DNA of 64,000 nt from Macrothele yani (taxonomy: Eukaryota > Arthropoda > Arachnida > Araneae > Macrothelidae). A program made the translations under genes and the position numbers. Below the pieces are notes generated by a model. It was not told where the DNA came from, made no database searches, and was given only the letters and a program-made list of their open reading frames with translations. The stretch lies in NCBI GenBank assembly GCA_039090855.1, contig CM077007.1, positions 16,417,515-16,481,514 on the forward strand. Direction: 5' to 3'. Shown piece by piece: positions 20,767 to 31,970 of this stretch; within the stretch, counting starts at the first letter, position 1; each line of letters starts with the position of its first letter.

Positions 20767-20992
20767 CCGCTCCGGTGACACAGTGGTCTAAGAGCTGTCT
20801 TCTGACCATTCGTCGGAGATCAGTCTGGGTTCGAATCCCGGTGAGGGCATGGATATGGTGTTTGTCTTACGGCACTGGCCTCTCTCTTCCCTAGAAACAG
20901 TGGCCGTAATTTGGGGACGCGCGACTGCTTACAGCCCATCGAGTTGCTCAAGGTGGTCATTAATCCTCAACCCCTACCCCTCCCCCCAAATT
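20767..20992 (+). mobile_element. SINE family 1 copy
   Basis: The tRNA-like head is at 20767-20850, with A-box-like GTGACACAGTGGTC and perfect B box GGTTCGAATCC (about 20829). The body reads GGATATGGTGTTTGTCTTAC, then a GGCCGTAATTTGGGGACG segment, and ends CAAGGTGGTCATTAATCC before a C-rich stretch. It is nearly full length when compared with 63722-63959. Confidence 0.8.
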
Positions 20993-21207
20993 CATTTTTA
21001 AAAATGAGTACCTCAATTTCTTAATTACCTCCCGGTACTTCTATACCTGTTTATTCTTCATTATATTCTTGTTGCTCTCAAATCCTTAAGACACTTTTGC
21101 TTCTTTAAGCTCAATATATCATTTTGCAGAGCGTTTCCGGATGATTCATTTCTAAGATAACTTGTCATCTGTTACTGTTGCTTATTTTTGTAAGCAAAGG
21201 CGACATG

Positions 21208-22431
21208 CACCAATGACCCATTACATTATGACCACTTACCTAATAAACTGTAAGACTCCCTTTAGCCCCCAAAACAGCGACCACAAGGCGAGGCATCGAT
21301 TCGATGAGGCGGCGATAGGTACGATGGGGTATCTGGTACCATAATGTCAACAGCAGGTCCTCCAGTTCCCGTACATTTCAAGGTGGTGATGATTTAGCGC
21401 GAACTCACTTTCCAAGTAGAACCACAAATGTTCGATTGGGTTCATGTCAGGTGAATTTGGTGGAATTTGGAGGCCAGGGCATTAACAGAAAGTCACCAGC
21501 ATGTTCCTCGAACCACTTCTTGACGATTCGGGCAGTGTGGCATGGCGCATTATCCTATTCGTAATGGCCATTACCAGCAGGGAACACAGTTTCCATGAAT
21601 GGGTTAACTTAGTCCGCAACGATGTTCAGATACCTGTTAGCTGTCAGGGATTGTTCTATTGGGATAATGGAGCCTAAAGTGTCCCAAGAAAACTTCGCCC
21701 ACAGCACAACACCGCCGCCGCCGGCCTTTTTCAGACCAACAGTGCATCCAGGTGCCATGCCTTCGTTGGTAATCGGCGTATCTGCGCTCGGCCGTCTACG
21801 TGAGGCACCAGGAATCTTAATTCGTCAGACCAGGCCACATTCTTCCAATCATCCACGGTCTAATCTCGATGATCTTGGGCCAATTTCATGTGTTGTTGGC
21901 GATTATGTGCAGTGAGTATGGGGACCCGACTGGGTCTTCGGCTACGCAGGCCCATGCGCAGAAGGCTGCGATGGACTTTGTGCTGTGACATATTGCCTTG
22001 GTCACCAGTGTTGTAGCTGCGGGTGATTTGTCGCACTGTGCCCTGCGGACGCTGTGAATAGTGCGCGACAGTCTCCACTCCCCTCTGGCATCCATGAGCT
22101 GCGGACGACACACATCTGGACGACGGTTTGTCATTTGGACACCTGTGCACCACTTTTGATACGTACTCACTACAGCCGCAAAACAACCCACAATCCGCGC
22201 CGTTTCTGAGGTCGTAGTTCCGAAGCGCCGTGCCATCACAATTTGTCCTTTATCAAACTCCTATAAGTCGGCAGTTTTTCACATTATGACTCCGAACACT
22301 CTACTAAGCGAATGCCGGTCCTCGGGTTGTATATATACTGCTCTGTGAACTTCACCTGCGCCAACGTTCGGTTTCCATGCACGGTCATTTATCTAGGCTG
22401 AAGGTGGTCATAATGTAATTGCTCATCGGTG
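21208..22431 (-). pseudogene. Tc1-like transposon, degenerate (same family as 45147)
   Basis: The outer ends are inverted repeats: left CACCAATGACCCATTACATT, right inward CACCGATGAGCAATTACATT. TA lies at 22432-22433; the left TA has changed to TG. The minus-strand frames show an N-terminus ARRFGTTTSETARIVGCFAA, then [20 protein letters not shown], then SQHKVHRSLLRMGLRSRR after frameshifts. The plus-strand complement of the C-terminal block lies near 21460-21540. Length of 1224 bp is near that of an intact element. No full ORF remains. Confidence 0.85.
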
Positions 22432-22479
22432 TATACATAAAAAAGTTGTAAAAGAAGCCAAACTATTCATTTGTTTGTC

Positions 22480-22680
22480 GAACACCATAAGCCATTTTGA
22501 GGGCTACAACTGGTCGCCCGTCCTAATTTGGAGGCACTGATTCCAGGGAAGCGACAGAGCCAGCACTACGGGGCAAACACATGACCCACGTATCATTCGG
22601 GACTTGAACCTAGAGCCTTCTGGGACGAATGGCAAGCAGACAACGTCTCAGGCCATTCGGCCGCCTGAGCGGCTTAAAAC
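22480..22680 (-). mobile_element. SINE family 1 copy, heavily diverged
   Basis: The minus-strand order is head (GGCGGCCGAATGGCCTGAG near 22650), B-box-like region GGTTCAAGTCCCG (about 22602), body with GGAATCAGTGCCTCCAAAT and tail GTAGCCCTCAAAATGG. Identity with the young copy is patchy, so age is great or it is a subfamily. Confidence 0.5.
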
Positions 22681-22744
22681 TGTGCCAAACGCCGTTTCTG
22701 CTTTCGAATTTCTCCGAATAAACAGGCTAAGAAATTGGTAAAAT

Positions 22745-23215
22745 ATCCGAACATGCGTAATACATTTTTTTCTTGGAGATTAATACAGGCCACTTATCTG
22801 ATTATACCTAATACTTTTCTTTCTGGAAGACAACTACATGCCACTGATCTAAATATATCTAATACTGTTTTCATGGAATTTATTGAGAGACACTGATCTA
22901 AATACACCCAATAGTATTTTTTCTGGGAGGATGCAGGGGGCTCCTAATCTGAATGTGTCTAACTTTTTTTTCTGGGAGTTATACCACAGGGCACTGTACT
23001 GATTACACGTAATATTTTTTTCCTATGAGGATACTACAGGTCACTGATCTGAATATGCTCAACTAACTTTCTGGGAGGTTACTACAGGCCACTGATCTAA
23101 ATATACATAATACTTTTTTTCTGGGAAGTTACTACGAGACACTGAACTGAATTTACCTAGTATTTTTTGCTGGGAGGTTGCTACACGCCGCTGGCATGAA
23201 TATACCTAATATTTT
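22745..23215. repeat. 50-bp satellite array, 9 units
   Basis: The landmark CACTGATCTRAAT (or close variants) recurs at about 22791, 22842, 22891, 22941, 22992, 23042, 23090, 23140 and 23190, a steady ~50-bp step. Each unit reads roughly CTGGGAGGTTACTACAGGCC, the landmark, then TACCTAATACTTTTTT. Units differ by 15-35 percent by eye. Six copies or more carry a T-run of 6-8. Confidence 0.9.
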
Positions 23216-23219
23216 GCTT

Positions 23220-24335
23220 TTTGGGGAAGAACGTATGCGAAGAAGAGGTTACGGATCCTAATGAGTATCTAAAGCTATAAAGGGTCACTGTCCAATTTAC
23301 AGCTAGAGATTTCAGAGAACGAAGTGAGACAGACATCACATCAATGTCGTGCCCAGACGCAACATAGAAGGCCGCACTTTAGACCACTCGTAAAGGTATT
23401 TCTTTATTGATCTTAAATACAGGAGAAGATTCATCAAATTTCGGAAAACAAATGACTAGCTTAATCGTACAGCGTAATAAAATATAAACAATGACCTCTT
23501 TAAAGCAGAAAAAGAATTCAAGTTACCGAAGTTCAAACAGTCTATTTGCATTGTTAGCATGGAGTCTTGCGCCTAAATTAAGAAAAAGGACAATTCTGTG
23601 TTGCCTTTTTCTGAATCACATGGTCGGAGGTTTGTAATGCCAACTGATAATAAACGAAGAAAACTGGTTAAGACAGAAAATATATTTACGAGCAATATTT
23701 TCCATAAACATATCCTTTAACTCCACTCTGTATTACGGGTACAAATTGAGAGTCACAAAATTCCAGGGAAATATACAGAAACGGCGACAGCTGATGATAA
23801 AATTTCGGTACATTTATTTAACCAGTATTCAAGATTTTAATTCAATCTCTTAATTTCTCTTTCTTTCGTCCAAATAAAAGTTTAGAACGCAATTAAAGCT
23901 AAATTTAGGGGAAATATCTCACTTTTTAAATAAAAATCACTTCGTCCAGCCAAGTGAACGCTTTTAATGCAAATTTCTACCACTATTTCTATGTCTCTTT
24001 AAATCTACCGAGTTCTGAAATCCTGATATAGTAAAAGTATCTCATCCCATTTCTTTCGAAGATGGCCTCGATGTCTCTTAATGGCTGTCATTCAGAATAT
24101 AAGGATCCGTAGGGAAAGTCATAAGAGTCTCAATGGCAAGCATGACTAAAACATATTAAAATGTTTTCACCGATTCTCGGTACGGTGAAACGAAATATAG
24201 CATTCAGATGTAGCAGACACACGCAGCATTCAATTTGGATTCCGTATAGCGTTCATAGTTCCTCGAAATGTTTCATCTTGTACACCACTTAGCCATGGAC
24301 AAAGTTGACACTGATTATGTGCAAGAGTTCCTACA
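23220..24335. other. unassigned stretch between two satellites
   Basis: I see nothing that I can name. It has no tRNA-like boxes or transposon termini. Confidence 0.4.
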
Positions 24336-24339
24336 GTCT

Positions 24340-25130
24340 CACCTTCAGATAAATTAAAAAAAAAGTAAGTGCCACTACATCTACGTTGTACTGTGCATGA
24401 CTGATTCTACAAATCATAAGAAGAGTAGAAGACCTACAATGAAGTGTTAGTGGACCTGCGTTCTGTTGTAAACGACACGACTCTACATATTGTAAGAAGG
24501 GTAAAAGAGTACGTTGAAGTTTTAGTGGATTTACGCTGTGCTGTGAAAGACGATGATTCTACAAATCACAAGAAGGAGGAAAGTCTTACATTGAAGAGTT
24601 AGTGGATCTACTTTCTGCTGTGCATGACACGATTCTGCAAATTGTGAGAAGAGTGAAGGACCCACATTAAAGTGTTGGAAGCCATACGTTTTCTGTCAAT
24701 GACGATGATTCTACAAATTAAGAAGAAGGGAAGAAGACCTTCATCGAAGTGTTGGTGGACCTACGTTCTACTGCGAATAACGACGATTTTACAGGTTATA
24801 AGGAGAATGGAAGAACCTTCACTTAAATGCTAGTGGTCTTACGCTCTACTGTGGATGACAACGATTCTGCAAATCATGAGAAAATGGGGAGACCTACACT
24901 GAAGTGCTTGTGAACCTGAGCGCCAGTTCTACTGTGAATGACGACAATTCTACAAATCATAAAATCAGGAGGGGCCTACATTTAAATGCTGGTAGACCTA
25001 CGCTCTGCTGTGAATGATAACGATTCTACAAAACACAACGGAAAAGGAGATCTGCACTGAAATTTTGGTGGAATTATATACGTTCTACTATGGATGAAGA
25101 CGATTCTACAAATCATGGGAAGAGGGATAT
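24340..25130. repeat. 77-bp satellite array, about 10 units
   Basis: The landmark ATTCTACAAATCATAAGAAG or a variant recurs at about 24404, 24481, 24554, 24631, 24709, 24785, 24863, 24947, 25022 and 25101, a step of 73-84 bp. Other shared blocks are GTGGACCTACGTTCTGCTGT and GAATGACGACGATT. Units are diverged and the array is bounded by unique-looking sequence. No ORF runs through it. Confidence 0.88.
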
Positions 25131-26189
25131 TACCGAATTTCTGGATAACAATATAATCAGCATGCCTTCTGACTGAAACGAACGTATGGAAATACGAACT
25201 GCATCAATGATGATCAAACATTTACTGGAATATGAAATAATTTTATAATCAAAAGCTTACGATAACTAACAAAATGTTCGTCTCATCGAAAGTAATCGAA
25301 TGAAAAAATAACTTTTTACCAGTCCATCTTGTACCAGCTGGGGTGTGATCGCCAACAGAGGTATGCATTTATTAACTGTCGCGGAAAAAAAGTGCATAAA
25401 ATAAGTAGAAAATGCACTATATGTTTACCATACCTCCAAGTTTCCAATGCACAAGAAAAATTTTCAATCGCCATTTTAGGAAAATTTTCAATCGCCATTT
25501 TACTTCAATTAGAAATATGCATTTGCGCTCCCTAGCCGTAGAGTGTTGCTTTATAAAAGATTAGAAAATGTGCGAAATGATTTGTACGCGGGAAAAGAAT
25601 TTTTAAAATCGTACTTTCAGAGGGACAGAAAAATCTGATATAAAAGTAATCAATGCGGGGGAAATGCAAACTATTGGAACTGGAAATCTGAGTAATTTGT
25701 ATTGTCTTTGCACAGTCAATTCTTTTCGGAGAGTGGTGGTTTTTGCAAACCTCAGTGCAAAAAGATCTTTGCACTGAGTCAGGTAATCAACTATACCAGA
25801 CACCGTGATCGTAGCTGTAACATTATGATACAAATCCTTCCCCCAAAAGATCGTGCCATAACGATACGGTTTAGCGATTCTGCTTCCAGCGTTAAATGGA
25901 TTACACTGCATTACAAAGTACATTTTGTTTTCATGAATCCGTATGTTTTGTTTTTGTTTTTGTGTTTTCTTGTTATTCTCCTAGAATCATTCTCAGCATT
26001 TTATCCGTTTGCCAATTCCTAACAAGGTCTTCAGCTGGCAAACAAAACTAATTTCATGTAATAAAATATCTACTCTTCGCTCACTCTACCGAAGCATTGC
26101 TTCAGAGTTCATTTCTTTGTTACCAAAACTTACGGTGACCCTTAACTACAGTTTATTTTTCAGTTGATTCTGTTCAAACTTAAATACAA
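25131..26189. other. unassigned stretch with one possible degenerate CTCF-array module
   Basis: At 25524-25540 the sequence TGCGCTCCCTAGCCGTA, followed by an AAGAATTTTTAAAATCGTA phrase, resembles one module of the arrays at the window ends. A direct repeat TTTTCAATCGCCATTTTA lies at about 25458 and 25486. Otherwise nothing is recognised. Confidence 0.35.
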
Positions 26190-26300
26190 ACAATCAACAC
26201 GCACATACATGCGAATGTATCTGCAAGCTGTTCTCTAAGATTCAGTGGTTAGTTAGTTTCTCATAGAGAGATTATCCGACGAATCAAAGTTAGTGATATT
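26190..26300 (-). mobile_element. RTE-like LINE 3' UTR remnant
   Basis: A block with CATACATGCGAATGTATCTG and GTTCTCTAAGATTCAGTGGT aligns with the 3' UTR of the LINE fragments at 16745 and 62420. It is a short, dead 3' end. Confidence 0.45.
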
Positions 26301-26328
26301 GAAAAATCTTACTAACTGCTAAAATATT

Positions 26329-26960
26329 GTTACGCCCCGGGGCGCCAGACTGTCGAATAAAAATAGCTTTAAGAATTTAGTTGTCAGGATTCAGGCGTTG
26401 ACTGACGACCCGGAGGTAAACATTAAAATTCCGAATAATAATTTGTGAGCTCTTTACCGCTGAAATCTTATGTTTTGGTGAAAAGAATTTAGCCTACAAT
26501 TTAGCCAATCAAAACCAAGAAATTCTTCTGACACTCATAAACTAGTCATGCAAATTCAGGACTGGCACGAGACAAAAGACATTTAATCAATTAATACAAA
26601 ACCGATAATGATGAAGACGTCTATATAGAGAGGATGAAGGAGGGGCGTCCCATATACTCGAACCTTTCGGAATAGATCATAGACTGAATTTATCATTTAA
26701 GTTAAGTGATTATTCATTGTCATATACTGTCCGGCTTTAAACAGTTCCTCTTTTTTTTTTTTTTGATTAGAGGTTTAACGACCACCATGAGCAACTCGTT
26801 ATGCTATAAGTAATTGCCCGCCCCTATTTTAGGGCCACTGGTTCTAGGGAAAGGAGAAAGCCAGTGCCGTAAGACAAACACAATATCCATGCCTCACCGG
26901 GATTCGAACCCGGACCCTTCACGGGCGAATGGCCATTAGCCATTAAACAGTTCTCAGCCG
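26329..26960. other. possible LTR start, interrupted by a SINE
   Basis: The sequence TGTTACGCCCCGGGGCGCCA at 26329 looks like the 5' end of a Gypsy-type LTR. I cannot find the matching end or a second copy in the window, so this is only a suggestion. The SINE 26748-26942 is inserted towards its right side. Confidence 0.3.
26748..26942 (-). mobile_element. SINE family 1 copy with 11-bp target duplication
   Basis: On the minus strand there is a tRNA-like head with B box GGTTCGAATCC (plus-strand GGATTCGAACCCG at 26899-26911), a body with GCACTGGCTTTCTCC and GGGCGGGCAATTACTTAT, and an A-tail (plus-strand T run at 26751-26765). The flanks carry TTAAACAGTTC at 26737-26747 and 26943-26953. The head is slightly short at its 5' end, as expected from incomplete reverse transcription. 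Confidence 0.9.
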
Positions 26961-27239
26961 ACAAAAGTCTATTGGCTGATCGGAGCCAATTTATTCGCAA
27001 CTGGCATGTATAATATATATATATATACTTTCAAATTCGAACTGAGGAACAGATTCTCTGCTCTAGAAAGTCTAGCATCGGTAGAAGTGCACATCTCTGA
27101 AGTTAACAGAAAACTAACCAAGGCTCTTATGGAAACAGCAACAAAAATACCTGGTACTAAGAACAAGTTGCATACGAACAAATTATCAGGAAAAACCCAA
27201 ATTCTGATGCAAAAAAGAAGAGAGATGAGGACAACTAAA

Positions 27240-29010
27240 GAGACGTGAATTACAAAGTGAAATATATAAAGCTATGCAAGACAGTACGAAAAAGTATCAC
27301 TGAAGACGAAAGGAAATTCAACTGTGAGCTAGTGAGGAAACCAATTGAAAACAACCTTGTCACAGAACCATTTATTTTTCACAGAGCCATAATCTGTTTT
27401 CTTCCCTTACTCAGATGTCCTTTTGCTCTCTTCAGACTGAAGAGAGCAAAAGGACATCTGAGTAAGGGAAGAAAACAGATTATGGCTCTGTGAAGAAAAA
27501 AATGGTTCTGTGACAAGAAATCGGGGCGAAATTTTGGCAAGAGTGAAATATTTCTACTCAAAACTATATGGAAGGGATCATACATGTACTCCCGACATTA
27601 CGAAAGGTACCGGTACCAGAGTTCTTCCAGTCCTCCCAGCAGAAGTTGCACATGCAATCATGAACATGAAGAGGGGAAAAGCTCCAGGAGAAGATGGAAT
27701 TACCGTGGACATCATACAAGAAGCAGATGGAGAAATTGAAACAGTACTCGCCCACGTTTTCACTCGGTGTCTTAAGGAAGGGAAGATCCCTGAGGACTGG
27801 AACAATGCTACAATGATCCTGCTACATAAAAAAGGTGACATTGAGGATCTCAGGAACTACAGACCTATCAGCCTCCTATCAGTGGTTTATAAAATCTTTA
27901 ATCAAGTTCTTTCACACTGCTTGAAGGTGACACTGGACATAGCTGAACCGAGAGAACAAACTGGATTCAGGAGTGGCTACAGCACTATAGATCATATTCA
28001 CGTACTGAGAGAACCAATTGAAAGAGCAAGGGAATATGAACTTCCGTTATCCATGGCTTTTGTTGATTATTAAAAGGCCTTCGCTTCGGTGAAACCATCA
28101 GCAGTTACAATGGCTTTGAAATCCTGCGGTATTGAAGATGCATACATTAATATTATTTATGACATCTATGAAAATGTAACTGCAAAGATTCGGCTATTTG
28201 AGAATCCAGCAACCATAAAAATTGGAAAGGGAGTGAGACAATGCGACACGATATCTCCCAAACTCTTTAATGCCACTTTGGAAAATGTCTTTCACTATTG
28301 AACTGGAAAAAACAAAGGGATAAAGATTAATGAAGATTATCTAACTCCCCTTCGTTTCGCTGATGACGTAGTCATTTTTGCAACTACCCCATCAGAGCTG
28401 CAGAGTATGATCCAGGAACTTGCTGACAAGAGTAAAGAAGTGGGATTAAAAATGAACTTTCAGAAGACAAAGGTGATGTACAATGCTTTTACAAGAAATT
28501 AAGATTTATCGATTGATGGGGAAAAGCTGGAGATAACCAATACCTACGTTTATCTTGGACAGCAGATATCAAGTGAGGGTCACATTGATGAAGAAATTAA
28601 TTGGCGTATAAAACTTGCCTGGAGAGCTTTTGGAAGAAACAGCATAATTTTCAAGAACAATATGACATTATGTCTTAAAAGAAAAGTGTTTCATCAATGC
28701 ATCCCTCCAGTGCTTACGTATCGTGCAGAGACGTGGACCTTAACTAAAAGAGACATTCAAAGACAGCAGACAACTCCGAGAAGCATGGAGAGTTGCATGC
28801 TTGGTGTAGCGATGAGAGATAAGAAGATGAACTCGTTAATCAGAAAAATGACAAGAGTGGAAAACATCAGGATCAGAGTAAAATCCCTGAAATGGCAATG
28901 GACAGCTGAAATTTTAGATTGGAATCCAAGGGACATTAAAAGACCCATAAGAAGACCACATTGGTTGCTTATCTTGATTAACAGGTTCTACGTATGGATC
29001 CACGACCAGT
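27240..29010 (+). pseudogene. non-LTR retrotransposon reverse transcriptase, dead
   Basis: The plus strand encodes most of a LINE reverse transcriptase: KRGKAPGEDGITVDIIQEA (about 27670), LRNYRPISLLSVVYKIF (about 27850), EQTGFRSGYSTIDHIHVL (about 27955), FVDY then a stop then KAF (about 28060-28080), GVRQCDTISPKLFNATLE (about 28230), RFADDVVIFATTPSE (about 28350, catalytic FADD) and YLGQQISSEGHIDEEIN (about 28550). The C-terminal tail follows to about 28960. Stops lie at about 28072, 28300 and 28500. Upstream, a 161-bp palindrome (27357-27517) has destroyed the frame. It belongs to the RTE-like type but a different subfamily from 16736. Confidence 0.88.
27357..27517. repeat. 161-bp palindrome (snap-back duplication)
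   Basis: Arms 27357-27435 and 27437-27517 are reverse complements of each other around a single base at 27436. The only differences seen are a 2-bp length difference and a mismatch in the A/T-rich part. The duplicated piece is LINE coding sequence (KRAKGHLSKGRKQIMAL), which can therefore be read on both strands. Confidence 0.95.
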
Positions 29011-29029
29011 GACTCTTGATATCTGCGAG

Positions 29030-29360
29030 AAACTCGGGTGTCTGCATGGTATAGCATCCTTCATTGAATCAATGTAAAGACTTCATTGAATCAATGCTAC
29101 GCCGCATATCTGCAGTATTGGCAGCACTAGTAGGCCATGCTTGATACTAACAGGTGGTCATAACTTTTTGACTGCCGGCCTGGTGGCGCAGTGGTCTAAG
29201 CGCTGGCTCATGACCATTCGTTCGGGTGGGGTCCGGGTTTCAATGCTGGTGAGGCATGGATGTTGTGTTTGTTTTACTGCCCTGGCTCTCTCCCTTCACT
29301 AGAACCAGTGACCCTAAATAAAGGACGGATTTTTTGACTGGACTGTGTTCACTTCGCTGC
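29030..29360 (+). mobile_element. Tc1-like transposon 3' end, split by a SINE
   Basis: The plus strand reads FIESMLRRISAVLAALVG after a 19-bp tandem slip with CATTGAATCAATG, the usual C-terminus of Tc1 transposases. The terminal repeat GGTGGTCATAACTTTTTGAC follows. The SINE 29175-29330 is inserted inside this terminal repeat; the rest, GGACTGTG, follows at 29341. Confidence 0.65.
29175..29330 (+). mobile_element. SINE family 1 copy, 3'-short, with 10-bp target duplication
   Basis: The head begins CCGGCCTGGTGGCGCAGTGG (A box) and the B box is altered to GGGTTTCAATGCT (about 29234). The body stops at CTAAATAAAGGACGGAT, so the last ~60 bp are missing. TTTTTGACTG at 29165-29174 and 29331-29340 is the target duplication. 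Confidence 0.88.
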
Positions 29361-29514
29361 AATGCACTATATATCATATGACGTTCCAACATGATTACAT
29401 TTCATATTCGAAAAATGAATTAATCCTTTAAGCGGAAAATGTACGTAAACTAAATGGTGCTCGAACTTTTGTGTGCTCCCCAAACATGATTGTTCACATA
29501 GCGGCCGGAGTTTA

Positions 29515-29685
29515 CGAAAGCTACTGGAAAAACCATTCCCCCCCCCATTAACCTGTCCGTCACGGGTGATAGGAGCTTTCTTCTACTCTCTCTATTCTCT
29601 GACACATGAGGGAAGGGTTAGTCCCCTTTAAACAGAAATCCTGCCACTGGCGTGAGTAGAAACAACGTACGCAAATATCTATTTT
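29515..29685. repeat. dispersed repeat, copy 2 (first copy at 3604)
   Basis: It shares the blocks CTCTCTATTCT, CATGAGGGAAGGG and ATCCTGCCACTGG with GTAGAAACAA against the copy at 3604. A run of nine C at about 29539 is not shared. Family unknown. Confidence 0.5.
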
Positions 29686-30034
29686 CATAGGTTCATCGAC
29701 AATGTAATTGCAATTTCAACACGGAATCATTTAGTAAGGGTTCGTGCCAATCATCCCTCTAAATGACCAGTTTGCGTTACAAAGATAAAGCGGAAAGCAA
29801 CGCATTCCTATGCGCACTTCCAGCTTCGTTCGACCCACTTCTTAGACAGCGAATACATCATTTCAACCTGACTACAGGCCGATTTGCTAACCCCGAGATA
29901 ATTCATTCCAGCCGCGTTCGACCCACTTCTTAGACAGCGAATACATCATTTCAAGCTGACTACAGGCCGATTTGTTAACCGCGAGTTAATTCATTCCAGT
30001 CGCCTTCGACCCACTTCTTAGACAGCGAATATAT

Positions 30035-31910
30035 TGTTACGGTATCGTGCCGACTGAAGCCAGAAATTCCACCGCTTGACACCAATTGTTACGTAAATTA
30101 ATTCTGAGCGGTTATTTTTCAAAATAAAGGGATTGGTAGGTTTTCTCGGGAAGACCGCTGTAATAAGGTGTGCACTTACTTAAACTTACTTTTATTATTA
30201 CAGGAGCATCCACGAATCACCTGCTAGGATTGCCAGCACACAAATACCCTTTAATTTAGACACTGATTTTTACATAATTTATATAAGATAATGAATTACA
30301 CCGAATCATGGCTATTGACAGGACACTATGATCGAACTTGGCAAATTTAAATAGGTCCAACGAGGGTTTTCGCGACAGTCACTCAAACGTCTTTTTAAGG
30401 GTCTACTGATTAGCTGTTTCTGTCTTGTAGAACAAAGTTCCTCGCGACAAATAAGCGGCGCTTAAAAATCAAAGAACTGTTACTTACTAGTCTTCTTCTG
30501 ATAATAATTCAAAGCACCTTAGTGCCGGCAAGTTCAATAGCCAACACCACATACTTGTCACGTCACGCACGCCACACACACACACACTTTCGCTGGTACG
30601 GCTGCGGGAAGTTAGGGGTATCACTACAGCCCTCTGCGTGATGTTCTTCTCCAAAGAAACGAAGCGTCGGTCAACAGCGGCGCGACCCGTCACTCCATGG
30701 AGATTCCTCCTTGCTCCCAGATGATTGGAACTTTCAGATGCAACTGGGAACGATTTCGGCTCCTGGTCACTTGCCGCTTCGTTATATCGTGGACGCTAGC
30801 AAATCGTTTGTACTTATGATCTCGCCACTTCTTGCGATGTTAGTCAAAGGTAGGCCTTCCGTCACTTTTTCCTGTTGTTGTATCAGGCAAACTTCTTCTG
30901 CTCTGCTCTCTATCGGAGCCAAAGGTGCATCTCCCTTTCCTCGCGTGTATCAGCTATGCGGTAGAGCCCCTCGCTTTTTTGTTCCCCCATACACATTAGG
31001 ATTGCAGCTATTCAGTAGAGCCCCTCGCTTTTCTTTTCCCCACATGCACATTAGGATTGCAGCTATTCGGTAGAGCTCCTCGCTTTTCTGTTCCCCCATG
31101 CCCATTAGGATTGCAGCTATTCGGTAGGGCCCCTCGCTCTTGTGTTTTCTGTTCCCCCATGCACATTAGGATTGCAGCTATTCGGTAGAGCTCCTCGCAT
31201 TTCTATTCCCCCCATGCACATTAGGATTGCAGCTATTCGGTTGAGCCCCTCGGTTTTCTGTTCCCCTCATGCACATTAGGATTGCAGCTATTCGGTAGAG
31301 GCCCTCGCTTTTCTATTCCCCCATGCAGATTAGTATTGCAACTATTCGGTAGAGCTCCTTGCTTTTCTGTTCCCCCATGCACATTATGATTGCAGCTATT
31401 CGGTAGATCTCCTCGCTTTTCTGTTCCCCCATGCACATTATGATTGCAGCTATTCGGTAGAGCCCCTCGCTTTTCTGTTCCCCCCATGCACATTAGAATT
31501 GCAGCTATTCGGTAGAGCCCCTCGCTTTTCTATTCTCCCCATGCACATTAGGACCAAGAATATTAGGAGCACTCCAAAATGCGTTCGTCGGTGCCTCAGT
31601 ATTACACATATACGACAGTTTCTTGACCCATACTGCAACCTCTCCCATAAATCTGTCCTGCAAATGGCGTTCCTAACTCCCTTGTTTTATCTAGTTGTTC
31701 GACAAATCGGCTGAATTACGACTGTTTTCGTCGCCTTACGGATTCCACATGAATTGGGGAAGCCTTTTGGGTAGTACCTGCTTAATTTTGGGACTTCTCT
31801 TTTCTTTGTTCAAAGACCAATCAGATCCAACGCATTAATTAATCAAATTATTAATTGAGCTGATTAGCCACGGCCATTATGTTCAAAATAATGAGGGAAA
31901 ATTCGTAACA
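30035..31910 (+). mobile_element. solo LTR (Gypsy-like ends), 1876 bp
   Basis: The ends are TGTTACG and CGTAACA, the short inverted TG...CA termini usual for LTR retrotransposons. ATAT on each side (30031-30034 and 31911-31914) is a 4-bp target duplication: deleting the LTR and one ATAT restores an 88-bp repeat unit of the correct length. No primer-binding site or second LTR follows, so this is a solo LTR left after recombination. A 54-bp minisatellite lies inside at 30945-31560. Orientation is tentative. Confidence 0.85.
30945..31560. repeat. 54-bp minisatellite inside the solo LTR, about 11 units
   Basis: The landmark GCAGCTATTCGGTAGAG recurs at about 31001, 31056, 31110, 31170, 31225, 31281, 31337, 31391, 31444 and 31499, after a variant first unit near 30949. 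Each unit also has CCTCGCTTTTCTGTTCCCCC and ATGCACATTAGGATT. Most units are 54-56 bp. The minus strand reads through several units as an 18-residue repeat (HGGTEKRGALPNSCN plus three residues), but indels break the frame. Confidence 0.92.
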
Positions 31911-31970
31911 ATATCATTTCAAATTGACTTCAGGTCGATTTACTAACCCCGATTTAATCCGTTCCAGAAT

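Larger units (their letters stand above)
29826..31970. repeat. 88-bp tandem repeat, 3 units, split by a solo LTR
   Basis: The block CGACCCACTTCTTAGACAGC occurs at about 29831, 29919 and 30007, an 88-bp step. Each unit continues GAATACATCATTTCAA, GGCCGATTTGYTAACC and AATTCATTCCAG. The third unit is cut after GCGAATATAT by the LTR and resumes after it at 31911 with the expected CATTTCAAATTGACTTCAGG order. Confidence 0.9.

Noticed and set aside
22745..25130. A CRISPR-like array at the 50-bp and 77-bp repeats
   Set aside because: Whole units repeat with gradual divergence. There are no conserved short repeats with unique spacers, no cas genes, and the rest of the sequence is eukaryotic transposon DNA.
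26329..26740. A full LTR element beginning TGTTACGCCCCGGGGCGCCA
   Set aside because: Only the possible start is seen; no matching terminus, duplication, primer-binding site or second LTR was found in the window.
31233..31638. Minus-strand frames with an 18-residue protein repeat
   Set aside because: The repeat is the 54-bp minisatellite of a solo LTR. Units of 53-60 bp break the frame and no start or domain supports translation.
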